From assembly GCA_964513215.1 (NCBI GenBank), contig CAZELU010000004.1, positions 1-64,000 of the forward strand: DNA of 64,000 nucleotides, in the 5' to 3' direction. Every line of letters starts with the position of its first letter. Position 1 is the first letter of the stretch. Positions 7,959-16,334 of the stretch are shown here, one piece after another. The notes below the pieces were generated by a model that saw nothing but the letters and a program-made list of their open reading frames with translations, was not told where the DNA came from and searched no databases. The translations under genes and the position numbers were made by a program. The stretch is from Casp-actino8 sp964513215. Its GTDB lineage: Bacteria; Actinomycetota; Acidimicrobiia; Acidimicrobiales; Ilumatobacteraceae.

Positions 7959-10799
7959 TCACGCGAGGAGAGGCTTCAGGAAGCGACCGGTATGGCTCGC
8001 CGCCACCTTGGCGATGTCCTCGGGAGTTCCTTCGGCCACCACCGTTCCACCACCGCGACCTCCCTCAGGCCCGAGATCGATCACCCAATCAGCCGTCTTG
8101 ATCACGTCCAGGCTGTGCTCGATCACGAGAACGGTGTTGCCCTGATCGACCAGTCGTGACAACACGGTGAGAAGACGACGAACGTCTTCGAAGTGCAGAC
8201 CGGTCGTGGGCTCGTCGAGAAGGTAGATCGTGTGACCAGTGCTCCGCTTGGCCAACTCGGTCGCCAACTTCACGCGCTGCGCTTCGCCGCCCGACAAAGT
8301 GGGCGCCGATTGGCCGAGGCGAACGTAACCGAGACCCACGTCGACGAGAGTCTGCATGTGCCGAGCGATCGCTGGTTGATTGGCGAAGAAGTCGACGGCC
8401 TCGCTGATGGGCATGTCGAGCACATCAGCGATACTCTTGCCCTTGAACGTGATCTCGAGGGTGTCGCGGTTGTAGCGCGCTCCCTTGCACACCTCGCACG
8501 GCACGTACACGTCGGGAAGGAAGTGCATCTCGATCTTGATGGTCCCGTCGCCCGAACAGGCTTCACAGCGACCACCCTGAACGTTGAACGAGAACCGTCC
8601 GGGCTGGTAACCGCGGGTCTTCGCCTCGGCAGTGGTGGCGAAGAGTTTCCGAATTCCGTCGAACACCCCGGTGTACGTGGCCGGGTTCGAACGCGGTGTA
8701 CGTCCGATCGGCGACTGATCCATGTCGATGACTTTGTCGAGGTGCTCGATGCCGACGATCTTCTTGTGTCGACCGGCCGGGTCCTTCGACTTGTAGATCT
8801 TCTGCATCAGAACCGGCAGGAGGATGTCACGCACGAGCGTGCTCTTGCCACTACCCGACACACCGGTGACGGCAACGAAGCAACCGAGAGGAATCTTCAC
8901 GTCGATGTTCTGGAGATTGTGTTCACGGGCACCGACGACCTCGATCCACTGCACACCTGGCGAGCGCCTCGATGCCGGCACCGGGATCGACTTCTTCCCG
9001 GCCAGGTACTGGCCGGTCAACGAATCCTTGACCTTCGTGATGCCCTTCACCGGACCGCTGTACACGACTTCGCCACCGTGCTCGCCCGCCCCCGGGCCGA
9101 TGTCGACGATCCAGTCGCTCTCGCGGATGGTTTCCTCGTCGTGTTCGACGACCAAGACGGTGTTACCGAGATCTCGCAGACGAAGCAGCGTGTCGATGAG
9201 TCGGCGATTGTCGCGCTGATGCAGACCGATCGACGGCTCGTCGAGAACGTACAAGGTTCCGACCAGGCCCGACCCGATCTGACTGGCCAGTCGAATGCGC
9301 TGCGCTTCCCCACCGGCCAGAGTGCCCGCCGAACGACCGAGAGTCAGGTAATCGAGTCCGACGTCGAGCAAGAAACCGAGGCGGGCGTTGATCTCCTTGA
9401 CCACTCGCTCGGCGATCATGCGGTCACGATCGGACAGGGTGAGTTCGGCCAGGAAGCGCGACGAGTCTCCGATCGGCATCTCGCAGACTTCGGAGATGTT
9501 CTTACCGTTGACGGTCACCGCAAGAGTCGACGGCTTGAGACGGGCGCCTTCGCAGGCCGTGCACGGCACCTCCCGCATGTACCCCTCGTACTGCTCGCGA
9601 CTCCAGTCGCTTTCGGCGCTCTCGTGCCGACGCTTGATCCACGGGATGACACCCTCGAACGTCGTGTTGAACTGGCGTTGACGCCCGTAGCGATTCTTGA
9701 ATCGAACCGTGATGGTTCCGGGTAGGCCGTTCAACACGATCTTCTGCGCTTTGGCGCTCAACTTGTTCCAGGGCTTGTCCATGTCGATCTTGTGATCGGT
9801 CGCCACTGATTCGAGAATGCGCTGGAAGAAGCCGGTGTGAGCGCTGCGCCACGGCGAGATGGCTCCTTCGCTGAGGGCCAGGTCGCCGTCCGGGATCACG
9901 AGATCGGCATCGACTTCGAACGTCGTGCCGAGGCCGTCACAGGTTTCACAGGCCCCGTACGGGGAGTTGAACGAGAAGTTTCGTGGCGCCGGTTCGTCGA
10001 AGGACGATCCGCACTTCGGACAGGCCAGGTGCTGCGAAAACGTCAGCTTTTCGTCCTCACCCTTGCCGTCGCCCACCAGTTCGACCTCGGCCACACCCTC
10101 GGCGAGCCGAAGGGCCGTCTCGAGGCTGTCGGTGAGACGACGCTGAATGTTGTCACGGCGCACCAGACGGTCGACCACGACCTCGATGGTGTGATTCTCG
10201 TAGCGAGCCAGCTTCTTCTCGGACTTCAAGAACTCGTTGATGTCGACGACCTCGCCGTCGATGCGAGCGCGGACGAAACCCTGACCGGCGATGTCGTTGA
10301 GCAGAGTCTCGTACTCGCCCTTGCGGCCACGCACGACCGGGGCCAGCACCTGGAAGCGCGTCCCTTCGGGGAGGGTCATGACGCGGTCGACGATCTGCTG
10401 AGGGGTCTGCCGCGCCAACTTGGTGCCGTCTTTCGGGCAGTGTTGGACGCCGATGCGGGCGTACAGCAAACGCAGGTAGTCGTACACCTCGGTGATCGTG
10501 CCCACGGTCGACCGTGGGTTGCGGCTGGCCGACTTCTGGTCGATGGAAATGGCCGGCGACAGCCCTTCGATCACGTCGACGTCGGGTTTGTCCATCTGCC
10601 CGAGGAACTGTCGCGCGTAGGCACTGAGCGACTCGACGTAGCGCCGTTGACCCTCGGCGTAGATGGTGTCGAAGGCGAGCGAGGACTTGCCGCTTCCCGA
10701 CAAGCCGGTGAACACGATCATCTTGTCGCGCGGGAGGTCGACACTCAGATTCTTGAGATTGTGCTCGCGAGCACCCCTGACGACCAGCCGATCCGACAC
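7959..10799 (-). CDS. uvrA: UvrABC excinuclease subunit A
   Basis: Damage-recognition ATPase of nucleotide excision repair; 946 residues, GTG start at 10799. Two ABC-type ATPase modules are visible: Walker A GLSGSGKSSLAFDT (about 32-45) and GVSGSGKSTLV (C-terminal half), with signatures LAGGEAQRIRLA and LSGGEAQRVKLA. Zinc fingers are the CPKCGSS...CETCDGLG and CEACSGDG...CEVCKGAR segments. The UvrB-interaction region is present. Part of the uvrB-uvrA-uvrC run. Confidence 0.98.
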   Translation of the reverse strand: MSDRLVVRGAREHNLKNLSVDLPRDKMIVFTGLSGSGKSSLAFDTIYAEGQRRYVESLSAYARQFLGQMDKPDVDVIEGLSPAISIDQKSASRNPRSTVGTITEVYDYLRLLYARIGVQHCPKDGTKLARQTPQQIVDRVMTLPEGTRFQVLAPVVRGRKGEYETLLNDIAGQGFVRARIDGEVVDINEFLKSEKKLARYENHTIEVVVDRLVRRDNIQRRLTDSLETALRLAEGVAEVELVGDGKGEDEKLTFSQHLACPKCGSSFDEPAPRNFSFNSPYGACETCDGLGTTFEVDADLVIPDGDLALSEGAISPWRSAHTGFFQRILESVATDHKIDMDKPWNKLSAKAQKIVLNGLPGTITVRFKNRYGRQRQFNTTFEGVIPWIKRRHESAESDWSREQYEGYMREVPCTACEGARLKPSTLAVTVNGKNISEVCEMPIGDSSRFLAELTLSDRDRMIAERVVKEINARLGFLLDVGLDYLTLGRSAGTLAGGEAQRIRLASQIGSGLVGTLYVLDEPSIGLHQRDNRRLIDTLLRLRDLGNTVLVVEHDEETIRESDWIVDIGPGAGEHGGEVVYSGPVKGITKVKDSLTGQYLAGKKSIPVPASRRSPGVQWIEVVGAREHNLQNIDVKIPLGCFVAVTGVSGSGKSTLVRDILLPVLMQKIYKSKDPAGRHKKIVGIEHLDKVIDMDQSPIGRTPRSNPATYTGVFDGIRKLFATTAEAKTRGYQPGRFSFNVQGGRCEACSGDGTIKIEMHFLPDVYVPCEVCKGARYNRDTLEITFKGKSIADVLDMPISEAVDFFANQPAIARHMQTLVDVGLGYVRLGQSAPTLSGGEAQRVKLATELAKRSTGHTIYLLDEPTTGLHFEDVRRLLTVLSRLVDQGNTVLVIEHSLDVIKTADWVIDLGPEGGRGGGTVVAEGTPEDIAKVAASHTGRFLKPLLA

Positions 10800-10833
10800 G
10801 TCGCCGACATTACTGATCGGACCAGGAACCCTC

Positions 10834-12882
10834 TCAGCCAGCGTCCTTCAGCTCGCGGCGCAATTCGTTGATTTCGTCACGCAGGCGAGCCGCGTACTCG
10901 AACTTGAGATCGGCCGCCGCCTCGTGCATCTCGTCCTCGAGAGTCTGGATGAGGCGGGCCAACTCCTGTTGCGGGAGCGTCTTGAGTTCGCGCTGAACCT
11001 TGTCGCGTTCGCGTTGACGCCGGCGGTCCTTGCCCGGAACCGGAGCCGAACCGTCGCCGTCGGGTCGCAGGATCGACAAGATGTCGCCCACCGCCTTGCG
11101 AATCGTCTGCGGATTGATGCCGTGTTCGAGGTTGTACGCGAGTTGCTTCTCTCGACGGCGATTGGTCTCTTCGATCGCACGCTGCATCGAGGGCGTCATT
11201 TGATCGGCGTACATGATCACCTGGCCGTCCACGTTTCGGGCCGCGCGTCCGATCATCTGGATGAGTGACGTCTCCGAGCGAAGGAAGCCCTCCTTGTCGG
11301 CGTCGAGGATCGCCACCAGGCTCACTTCCGGAAGGTCGAGACCCTCGCGCAGAAGGTTGATGCCCACCAGCACGTCGAATTCACCCAAACGTAACGACCG
11401 GAGAATCTCGATTCGCTGGATGGTGTCGATATTGCTGTGCAGGTAGCGGACGCGCATGCCCTGTTCGAGCAGATAGTCAGTGAGGTCTTCGGCCATCTTC
11501 TTGGTGAGGGTCGTGACGAGGACACGGTCACCCATCGTGACGCGCTTCTCGACCTGCTCCATGAGGTCGTCGATCTGACCCTTGGTGGGCTTCACCACCA
11601 CCTCCGGATCGACCAAACCGGTCGGGCGCACGATCTGTTCGACTACTTGCTGGGATTCCTTGAGTTCGTACGGTCCGGGTGTGGCCGACAAGAAGATGCA
11701 TTGGTTGATGCGACCCAGCACCTCTTCGAAGCGCAGGGGCCGGTTGTCACGAGCGCTGGGCAAACGGAAACCGTGCTCGACGAGCACGTCCTTGCGGCTC
11801 CGGTCGCCAGCGAACTGGCCGTGCAACTGCGGCACCGCCACGTGGCTCTCGTCGATCACCAACAAGAAGTCGTCCGGGAAATAGTCGAGCAGAGTGAACG
11901 GTGGCTCGCCCGGCTGACGTCCGTCGATGTGCATCGAGTAGTTCTCGATGCCGTTGCAGTATCCGACCTCTTGGATCATCTCGAGGTCGTGCTGAGTACG
12001 CATGCGGAGGCGCTGGGCCTCCAGCAACTTGCCCTCCTTCTCGAACGTGGCCAGTCGTTCCTGCAGTTCGGCTTCGATCCCGAGCACGGCCCGGCGCATT
12101 CGTTCGTCTCCGGCCACGTAGTGCGTGGCCGGGAACACGATCACTTCGTTGAGGTCACGCAGATTCTCACCGGTGAGCGGGTCGATCATCGACAACCGAT
12201 CGACCGTGTCACCGAACATCTCGACGCGAAGAACCGACTCCTCGTAGGCCGGGTGGATCTCGATCGTGTCACCCCGCACCCGAAACTTGCCGCGACCCAG
12301 CGTCATGTCGTTGCGGTCGTACTGCAGATCGACCAGGCGTCGCAGAATGCTGCGCATGTCGTAGTCGACTCCCACGTGCAGCTCTACGAGTTGACCCCGG
12401 TACTCGTCGGGATCACCCATACCGTAGATACACGACACCGACGCGACCACGATGGTGTCGCGACGCGTGAGCAGCGCGGCGGTGGCCGAGTGTCGCAAGC
12501 GATCGATGTCGTCGTTGATCGACGAGTCCTTCTCGATGAACGTGTCACTCGACGGGATGTACGCCTCGGGCTGGTAGTAGTCGTAGTAACTAACGAAGTA
12601 CTCCACCCGGTTGTCGGGGAAGAACTCGCGCATTTCCTGCGTCAACTGCGCGGCCAGACTCTTGTTGGGCGCGAGGATCAGAGTGGGTCGCTGTGTTCGC
12701 TCGATCGTCCACGCGATGGTCGCGCTCTTACCCGATCCGGTGATGCCGAGCAAGGTCTGGAAGCGCAATCCCTTCTCGATGCCATCGGCGAGCTTGGCAA
12801 TCGCGGTCGGCTGATCGCCCGCCGGCTCGAACTCCGACACCACCGCGAACGTCGGCGTACCCGTGGTGGACGAGCCGCTCAT
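10834..12882 (-). CDS. uvrB: UvrABC excinuclease subunit B
   Basis: Helicase-like damage-verification subunit. Start set at ATG 12882, where ATGA overlaps the coaE stop, giving 682 residues; the frame is open further upstream but only as a shadow of coaE. Walker A is GITGSGKSATIAW, the beta-hairpin region is YYDYYQPEAYIP, the DEAH-type box is IDESH, and helicase motifs IV-VI (MIGRAARN) are present. The C-terminal UVR domain that binds UvrC is at the end (LEDEMHEAAADLKFEYAARLRDEI region). Confidence 0.98.
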   Translation of the reverse strand: MSGSSTTGTPTFAVVSEFEPAGDQPTAIAKLADGIEKGLRFQTLLGITGSGKSATIAWTIERTQRPTLILAPNKSLAAQLTQEMREFFPDNRVEYFVSYYDYYQPEAYIPSSDTFIEKDSSINDDIDRLRHSATAALLTRRDTIVVASVSCIYGMGDPDEYRGQLVELHVGVDYDMRSILRRLVDLQYDRNDMTLGRGKFRVRGDTIEIHPAYEESVLRVEMFGDTVDRLSMIDPLTGENLRDLNEVIVFPATHYVAGDERMRRAVLGIEAELQERLATFEKEGKLLEAQRLRMRTQHDLEMIQEVGYCNGIENYSMHIDGRQPGEPPFTLLDYFPDDFLLVIDESHVAVPQLHGQFAGDRSRKDVLVEHGFRLPSARDNRPLRFEEVLGRINQCIFLSATPGPYELKESQQVVEQIVRPTGLVDPEVVVKPTKGQIDDLMEQVEKRVTMGDRVLVTTLTKKMAEDLTDYLLEQGMRVRYLHSNIDTIQRIEILRSLRLGEFDVLVGINLLREGLDLPEVSLVAILDADKEGFLRSETSLIQMIGRAARNVDGQVIMYADQMTPSMQRAIEETNRRREKQLAYNLEHGINPQTIRKAVGDILSILRPDGDGSAPVPGKDRRRQRERDKVQRELKTLPQQELARLIQTLEDEMHEAAADLKFEYAARLRDEINELRRELKDAG

Positions 12883-13517
12883 GTGGACATCTTCGGGCGT
12901 GGAGGCTCGTAGTCGGGCGGCAACTGCGGTAACGACGTGAGCCACGACCACAGGCGGTCGATCTGGGCCTCGAGCGACGATCGGTCACCACTGTTGTCGA
13001 CCACGAAGTCGGCCCCATTCAGTCGCTCGTCCCGCGAGGCCTGGCGAGCGATCCGAGCCCGAGCATCGTCCTGCGAGAACCCGCGATGAGCGACGAGACG
13101 CTCCACCTGAGTCTCGACCGGCACGTCGACCACGATCTTTCCCTGTAGTCCTTCACGTGGGTTCTCGGTGAGGAGCGGGATGTCGAGGATCACCACGTTG
13201 TTCGTCGCACGTTGAGCGAGGATCCGGTCGTTCATCTCCTTGCCGACGGCCGGGTGAACGATCGCGTTGATCTTCTTCAGTGCATCGGGGTCCGAGAACA
13301 CGATCTGTGCGACGGCTGGACGATCGAGTTCGCCGTTGGCGTCGATCACCTGATCGCCGAAAGCCTCCGCCAACGCGATCAGAACCGGCGAACCCGGACG
13401 CTGCACGTCGCGCACGATCTGGTCGGCGTCGACGATGATCGCGCCGCGGGCCGCCAGCATCTCCGACACCGTGGTCTTGCCCGAACCGATACCGCCCGTG
13501 AGGCCGACGAGGATCAT
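12879..13517 (-). CDS. coaE: Dephospho-CoA kinase
   Basis: Last step of coenzyme A synthesis, phosphorylating the ribose 3'-OH of dephospho-CoA. Start placed at ATG 13517 because the protein then begins directly with the P-loop GLTGGIGSGKT, as is normal; 212 residues, the usual length. Other signatures are DADQIVRDV, HPAVG and VVDVPVETQVERL. The frame stays open upstream but overlaps the divergent regulator and is not used. The stop overlaps the uvrB start by 4 bp. Confidence 0.95.
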   Translation of the reverse strand: MILVGLTGGIGSGKTTVSEMLAARGAIIVDADQIVRDVQRPGSPVLIALAEAFGDQVIDANGELDRPAVAQIVFSDPDALKKINAIVHPAVGKEMNDRILAQRATNNVVILDIPLLTENPREGLQGKIVVDVPVETQVERLVAHRGFSQDDARARIARQASRDERLNGADFVVDNSGDRSSLEAQIDRLWSWLTSLPQLPPDYEPPRPKMST

Positions 13518-13581
13518 GGGCGAGACGCTATTGCCCCGTGACCGGGGTGGATGGGCGGCACTACGGTGAGCCCGGGAAATC

Positions 13582-14232
13582 ATGTCCGAGACCGCCTCAC
13601 CTCGCTCGATCGACATCGTCCTGGTCGACGACCATTCGCTCTTTCGCACCGCGTTGCGACGCCTTCTCGAGGACACCGGCCACCGAGTCGTCGGCGAGGC
13701 GGCGAACGGAGTGGATGGGATCGACCTGGCTCTCCGTCATCGAACGGCCATCGTCCTGATGGACGTCTCGATGCCCGTCGTCGACGGCATCGAAGCGACA
13801 CGCTCGATCGTCGCGGCCGACTCACGAATGAAAGTGCTCGTCCTCACGATGCACTCGGAGCGACGAGTGCTGGAGGATGCGCTGCGGGTCGGTGCGCGCG
13901 GGTATTGCACCAAGTCGTCCTCCACTGACGAACTGGTGTCCTTGATCGGACGGGTGGCGGCCGGAGACGTGGCGATCTCGGCCGACATGACCAGTCGCGA
14001 CGCTCCCGTGCGGGCCGGCGACGATCGCACCAGCCCGTTGTCGGAGCGCGAAGTCGAAGTTCTCGCCCTCGTGGCTCGAGGCCTCGACAACGCCGACATC
14101 GCCGCCACGCTCTTCATCAGCGCGCGCACCGTGAAGAATCACCTGGCGTCGATCTATTCGAAACTCGATGTCGACGACAAGACCAAGGCGCTCGTCAGAG
14201 CCCTCCGACTCGGAATCGTCGAAATCGAGTGA
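13582..14232 (+). CDS. NarL/FixJ-family response regulator
   Basis: 216 residues. The receiver domain has the acidic pocket VDDHSLFR and phospho-acceptor Asp61 in VLMDVSMP, with the conserved Lys in YCTKSSS. The C-terminal LuxR-type HTH runs over about 150-205 (LSEREVEVLALVARG, FISARTVKNHLASIY). No sensor kinase lies next to it, so it is an orphan regulator in this window. Divergent from coaE (64 bp between starts); its stop is 3 bp from the rpsA stop. Confidence 0.93.
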   Translation: MSETASPRSIDIVLVDDHSLFRTALRRLLEDTGHRVVGEAANGVDGIDLALRHRTAIVLMDVSMPVVDGIEATRSIVAADSRMKVLVLTMHSERRVLEDALRVGARGYCTKSSSTDELVSLIGRVAAGDVAISADMTSRDAPVRAGDDRTSPLSEREVEVLALVARGLDNADIAATLFISARTVKNHLASIYSKLDVDDKTKALVRALRLGIVEIE

Positions 14233-14235
14233 CGA

Positions 14236-15495
14236 TCAGGCTTCGGTCGGGTTCGGATTCTCGCCCGGGTTGTCGCCGTAATACTCGGCCCAGGTGGCCT
14301 CACGCGACGCATCGTCGGCACCGGCGGTCCAGTTGCCGTGCTCGTCGACCTCGAAGTGTTTGCGGTACTCCTCGGCCAATTCGCCACCCTCGGCGGCCTG
14401 CTTGATGCTCAGGCTGATGCGGCGACGCGCGAGATCGAGGTCGATGATCTTGACCCACAACTCCTCGCCCGGAGTGACGACCTGCTCGGGAGCGTCGACG
14501 TGCTGGGTGCTCATCTCGGAGATGTGCACGAGACCTTCGATCCCCTCGCCCACCTGCACGAAGCTGCCGAACGGAACGAGTTTGGTGACGCGGCCGTACA
14601 CCAACTGGCCGACCTCGTGCGACGACGCGAACACTTCCCACGGGTCCTTCTGCGTCTGCTTGCGCGACAGGCTGATGCGCTCACGGTCGTAGTCGATGTC
14701 GAGAACCTTCACGGTGACCTTGTCGCCCACGGCCACTTCGGAGCCCGGATGGTCGACGTGGTTCCACGACAGTTCGCTCACGTGGATGAGCCCATCCATG
14801 CCGCCGAGATCGACGAAGGCACCGAATGCGACCACGCTCGACACGACGCCTTCGCGAACGTCGCCGACCTTGAGGTTGGAGAGGAAACCATCGCGGGCTT
14901 CCTTCTGGGTCTCTTCGAGGTACGCACGGCGCGACAGCACGACGTTGTTGCGGTTCTTGTCGAGCTCGATGATCTTGGCCTGCAGCACCTTGCCCACGTA
15001 GGGCTGGAGGTCGCGGACGCGACGAAGTTCGACGAGCGACGCCGGAAGGAACCCGCGCAGACCGATGTCGACGATGAGACCGCCCTTGACGACCTCGATC
15101 ACGAGGCCTTCGACCATCTCGTCGGCTTCCTTCTTCTTCTCGATGTTGCCCCACGCACGCTCGTACTGCGCGCGCTTCTTCGACAGGATGAGGCGGCCTT
15201 CCTTGTCTTCTTTCTGAAGGACCAGGGCTTCGACCTGCTCGCCGAGTTTGACGATCTCGCTCGGGTCGACGTCGTTACGGATGCTCAACTCGCGCGACGG
15301 GATGACTCCCTCGCTCTTGTATCCGATGTCGAGGAGAACCTCGTCCTTGTCGATCTTGACGACGGTTCCGTGGACCACTTGGCCGTCCTCCACGTCGACC
15401 AAGGTGCCTTCGATCGCTTCGCTGAAGGGCTTGTCGAGGTCGTTTTCGGTGACTTTCCGCGGCGTGTAGTTGCCGTCGGTGTCGTAGGTGCCCAT
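14236..15495 (-). CDS. rpsA: 30S ribosomal protein S1
   Basis: RNA-binding ribosomal protein needed for initiation on structured mRNAs. Start set at ATG 15495 (419 residues), where a typical acidic S1 N-terminus begins. Four S1/OB repeats are visible, starting near VVHGTVVKIDKDEVLLDIGYKSEG, VEGLVIEVVKGGLIVDIG, REGVVSSVVAFGAFVDLGG and VYGRVTKLVPFGSFVQVG. The block ILSKKRAQYERAWG is strongly conserved. The C-terminal tail is Asn/Glu/Pro-rich (GDNPGENPNP) and shorter than in mycobacteria. Confidence 0.96.
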   Translation of the reverse strand: MGTYDTDGNYTPRKVTENDLDKPFSEAIEGTLVDVEDGQVVHGTVVKIDKDEVLLDIGYKSEGVIPSRELSIRNDVDPSEIVKLGEQVEALVLQKEDKEGRLILSKKRAQYERAWGNIEKKKEADEMVEGLVIEVVKGGLIVDIGLRGFLPASLVELRRVRDLQPYVGKVLQAKIIELDKNRNNVVLSRRAYLEETQKEARDGFLSNLKVGDVREGVVSSVVAFGAFVDLGGMDGLIHVSELSWNHVDHPGSEVAVGDKVTVKVLDIDYDRERISLSRKQTQKDPWEVFASSHEVGQLVYGRVTKLVPFGSFVQVGEGIEGLVHISEMSTQHVDAPEQVVTPGEELWVKIIDLDLARRRISLSIKQAAEGGELAEEYRKHFEVDEHGNWTAGADDASREATWAEYYGDNPGENPNPTEA

Positions 15496-15614
15496 GGGGC
15501 TGGAGGAGGTCAGGAGATCGGACAAGGGAGAATCGCTTTCGGACAGGGACGTTGTAGGGACAGGGACGCGCTCCCGGACGGGAACCTGGTCAGGATACCT
15601 GCGGGCCGCGCCCC

Positions 15615-16334
15615 TCAGACCCGTCGGGCCAGCACCAGGAACTCGGGGTGCTCGGTGTCGGGCTCGTCGCGGCGGTACTCCCCGGGGGCGACGGCCCAGA
15701 TGTCGACCACATCGGCACCCGCTCGGGACATCATCAGCCGCAACTCGCGTGGCGTGTAGCAACCCGTCCACAGATCGGCCGCCCGTACCTCCCCGCTCGG
15801 CGAGCGGATCTCGGTGGTTTCGTGACTGACCCCGGTGGCGGCATCGAACCGGGCCGCTTCGTGATACTTCACCGCGAAGTACGCATTGAACGCCGACAAC
15901 GCGATCAGTCCGCCGGGTCGGACCTGATGGACCAAACCGTCCAGCACACCCTGGTCGTCGCCACTCTCGGTCATGAGTCCGAACGCGCCCTGGCACAGAC
16001 ACACCGCGGCGTCTGCGCTCCGCGACGGCTGACTGCGGAGATCACGGGCATCACCGCGTTCGAAGGTCACGTCGAGGTGCTCCGCGGCCGCGGCCGATCG
16101 CCCGATCTCGACGAACTTCTGGGCGATGTCGATGCCGTGAACCACCGCTCCTCGACGGGCCAGTTCGAGAGCGTGGCGACCCGGGCCACATCCGACGTCG
16201 AGAACCCGCGCGCCGGCCGCCAGTTGGAGTGCGTCCCACAGGAAGTCGACTTCCTGGCGGGTTCCTTTGGTGAACGAGTACCGCAGATAGGCCTCACCCA
16301 TGTGATCGGCCAGCGGTTCGAACCAGTGAGTCAC
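15615..16334 (-). CDS. Class I SAM-dependent methyltransferase
   Basis: 239 residues from GTG 16334, chosen because GTGA overlaps the polA stop by 4 bp. Motif I is VLDVGCGPGRHALELA, followed by GIDIAQKFVEIGR, and AVCLCQGAFGLM where motif II is expected. Actinobacteria commonly keep a methyltransferase of this kind next to polA. The substrate is unknown. It follows polA directly and precedes rpsA by 119 bp. Confidence 0.82.
   Translation of the reverse strand: MTHWFEPLADHMGEAYLRYSFTKGTRQEVDFLWDALQLAAGARVLDVGCGPGRHALELARRGAVVHGIDIAQKFVEIGRSAAAAEHLDVTFERGDARDLRSQPSRSADAAVCLCQGAFGLMTESGDDQGVLDGLVHQVRPGGLIALSAFNAYFAVKYHEAARFDAATGVSHETTEIRSPSGEVRAADLWTGCYTPRELRLMMSRAGADVVDIWAVAPGEYRRDEPDTEHPEFLVLARRV

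Noticed and set aside
10834..12912. Plus-strand open frame of 491 codons opposite uvrB
   Set aside because: His/Val/Asp-rich translation typical of antisense frames; uvrB on the other strand has every expected motif.
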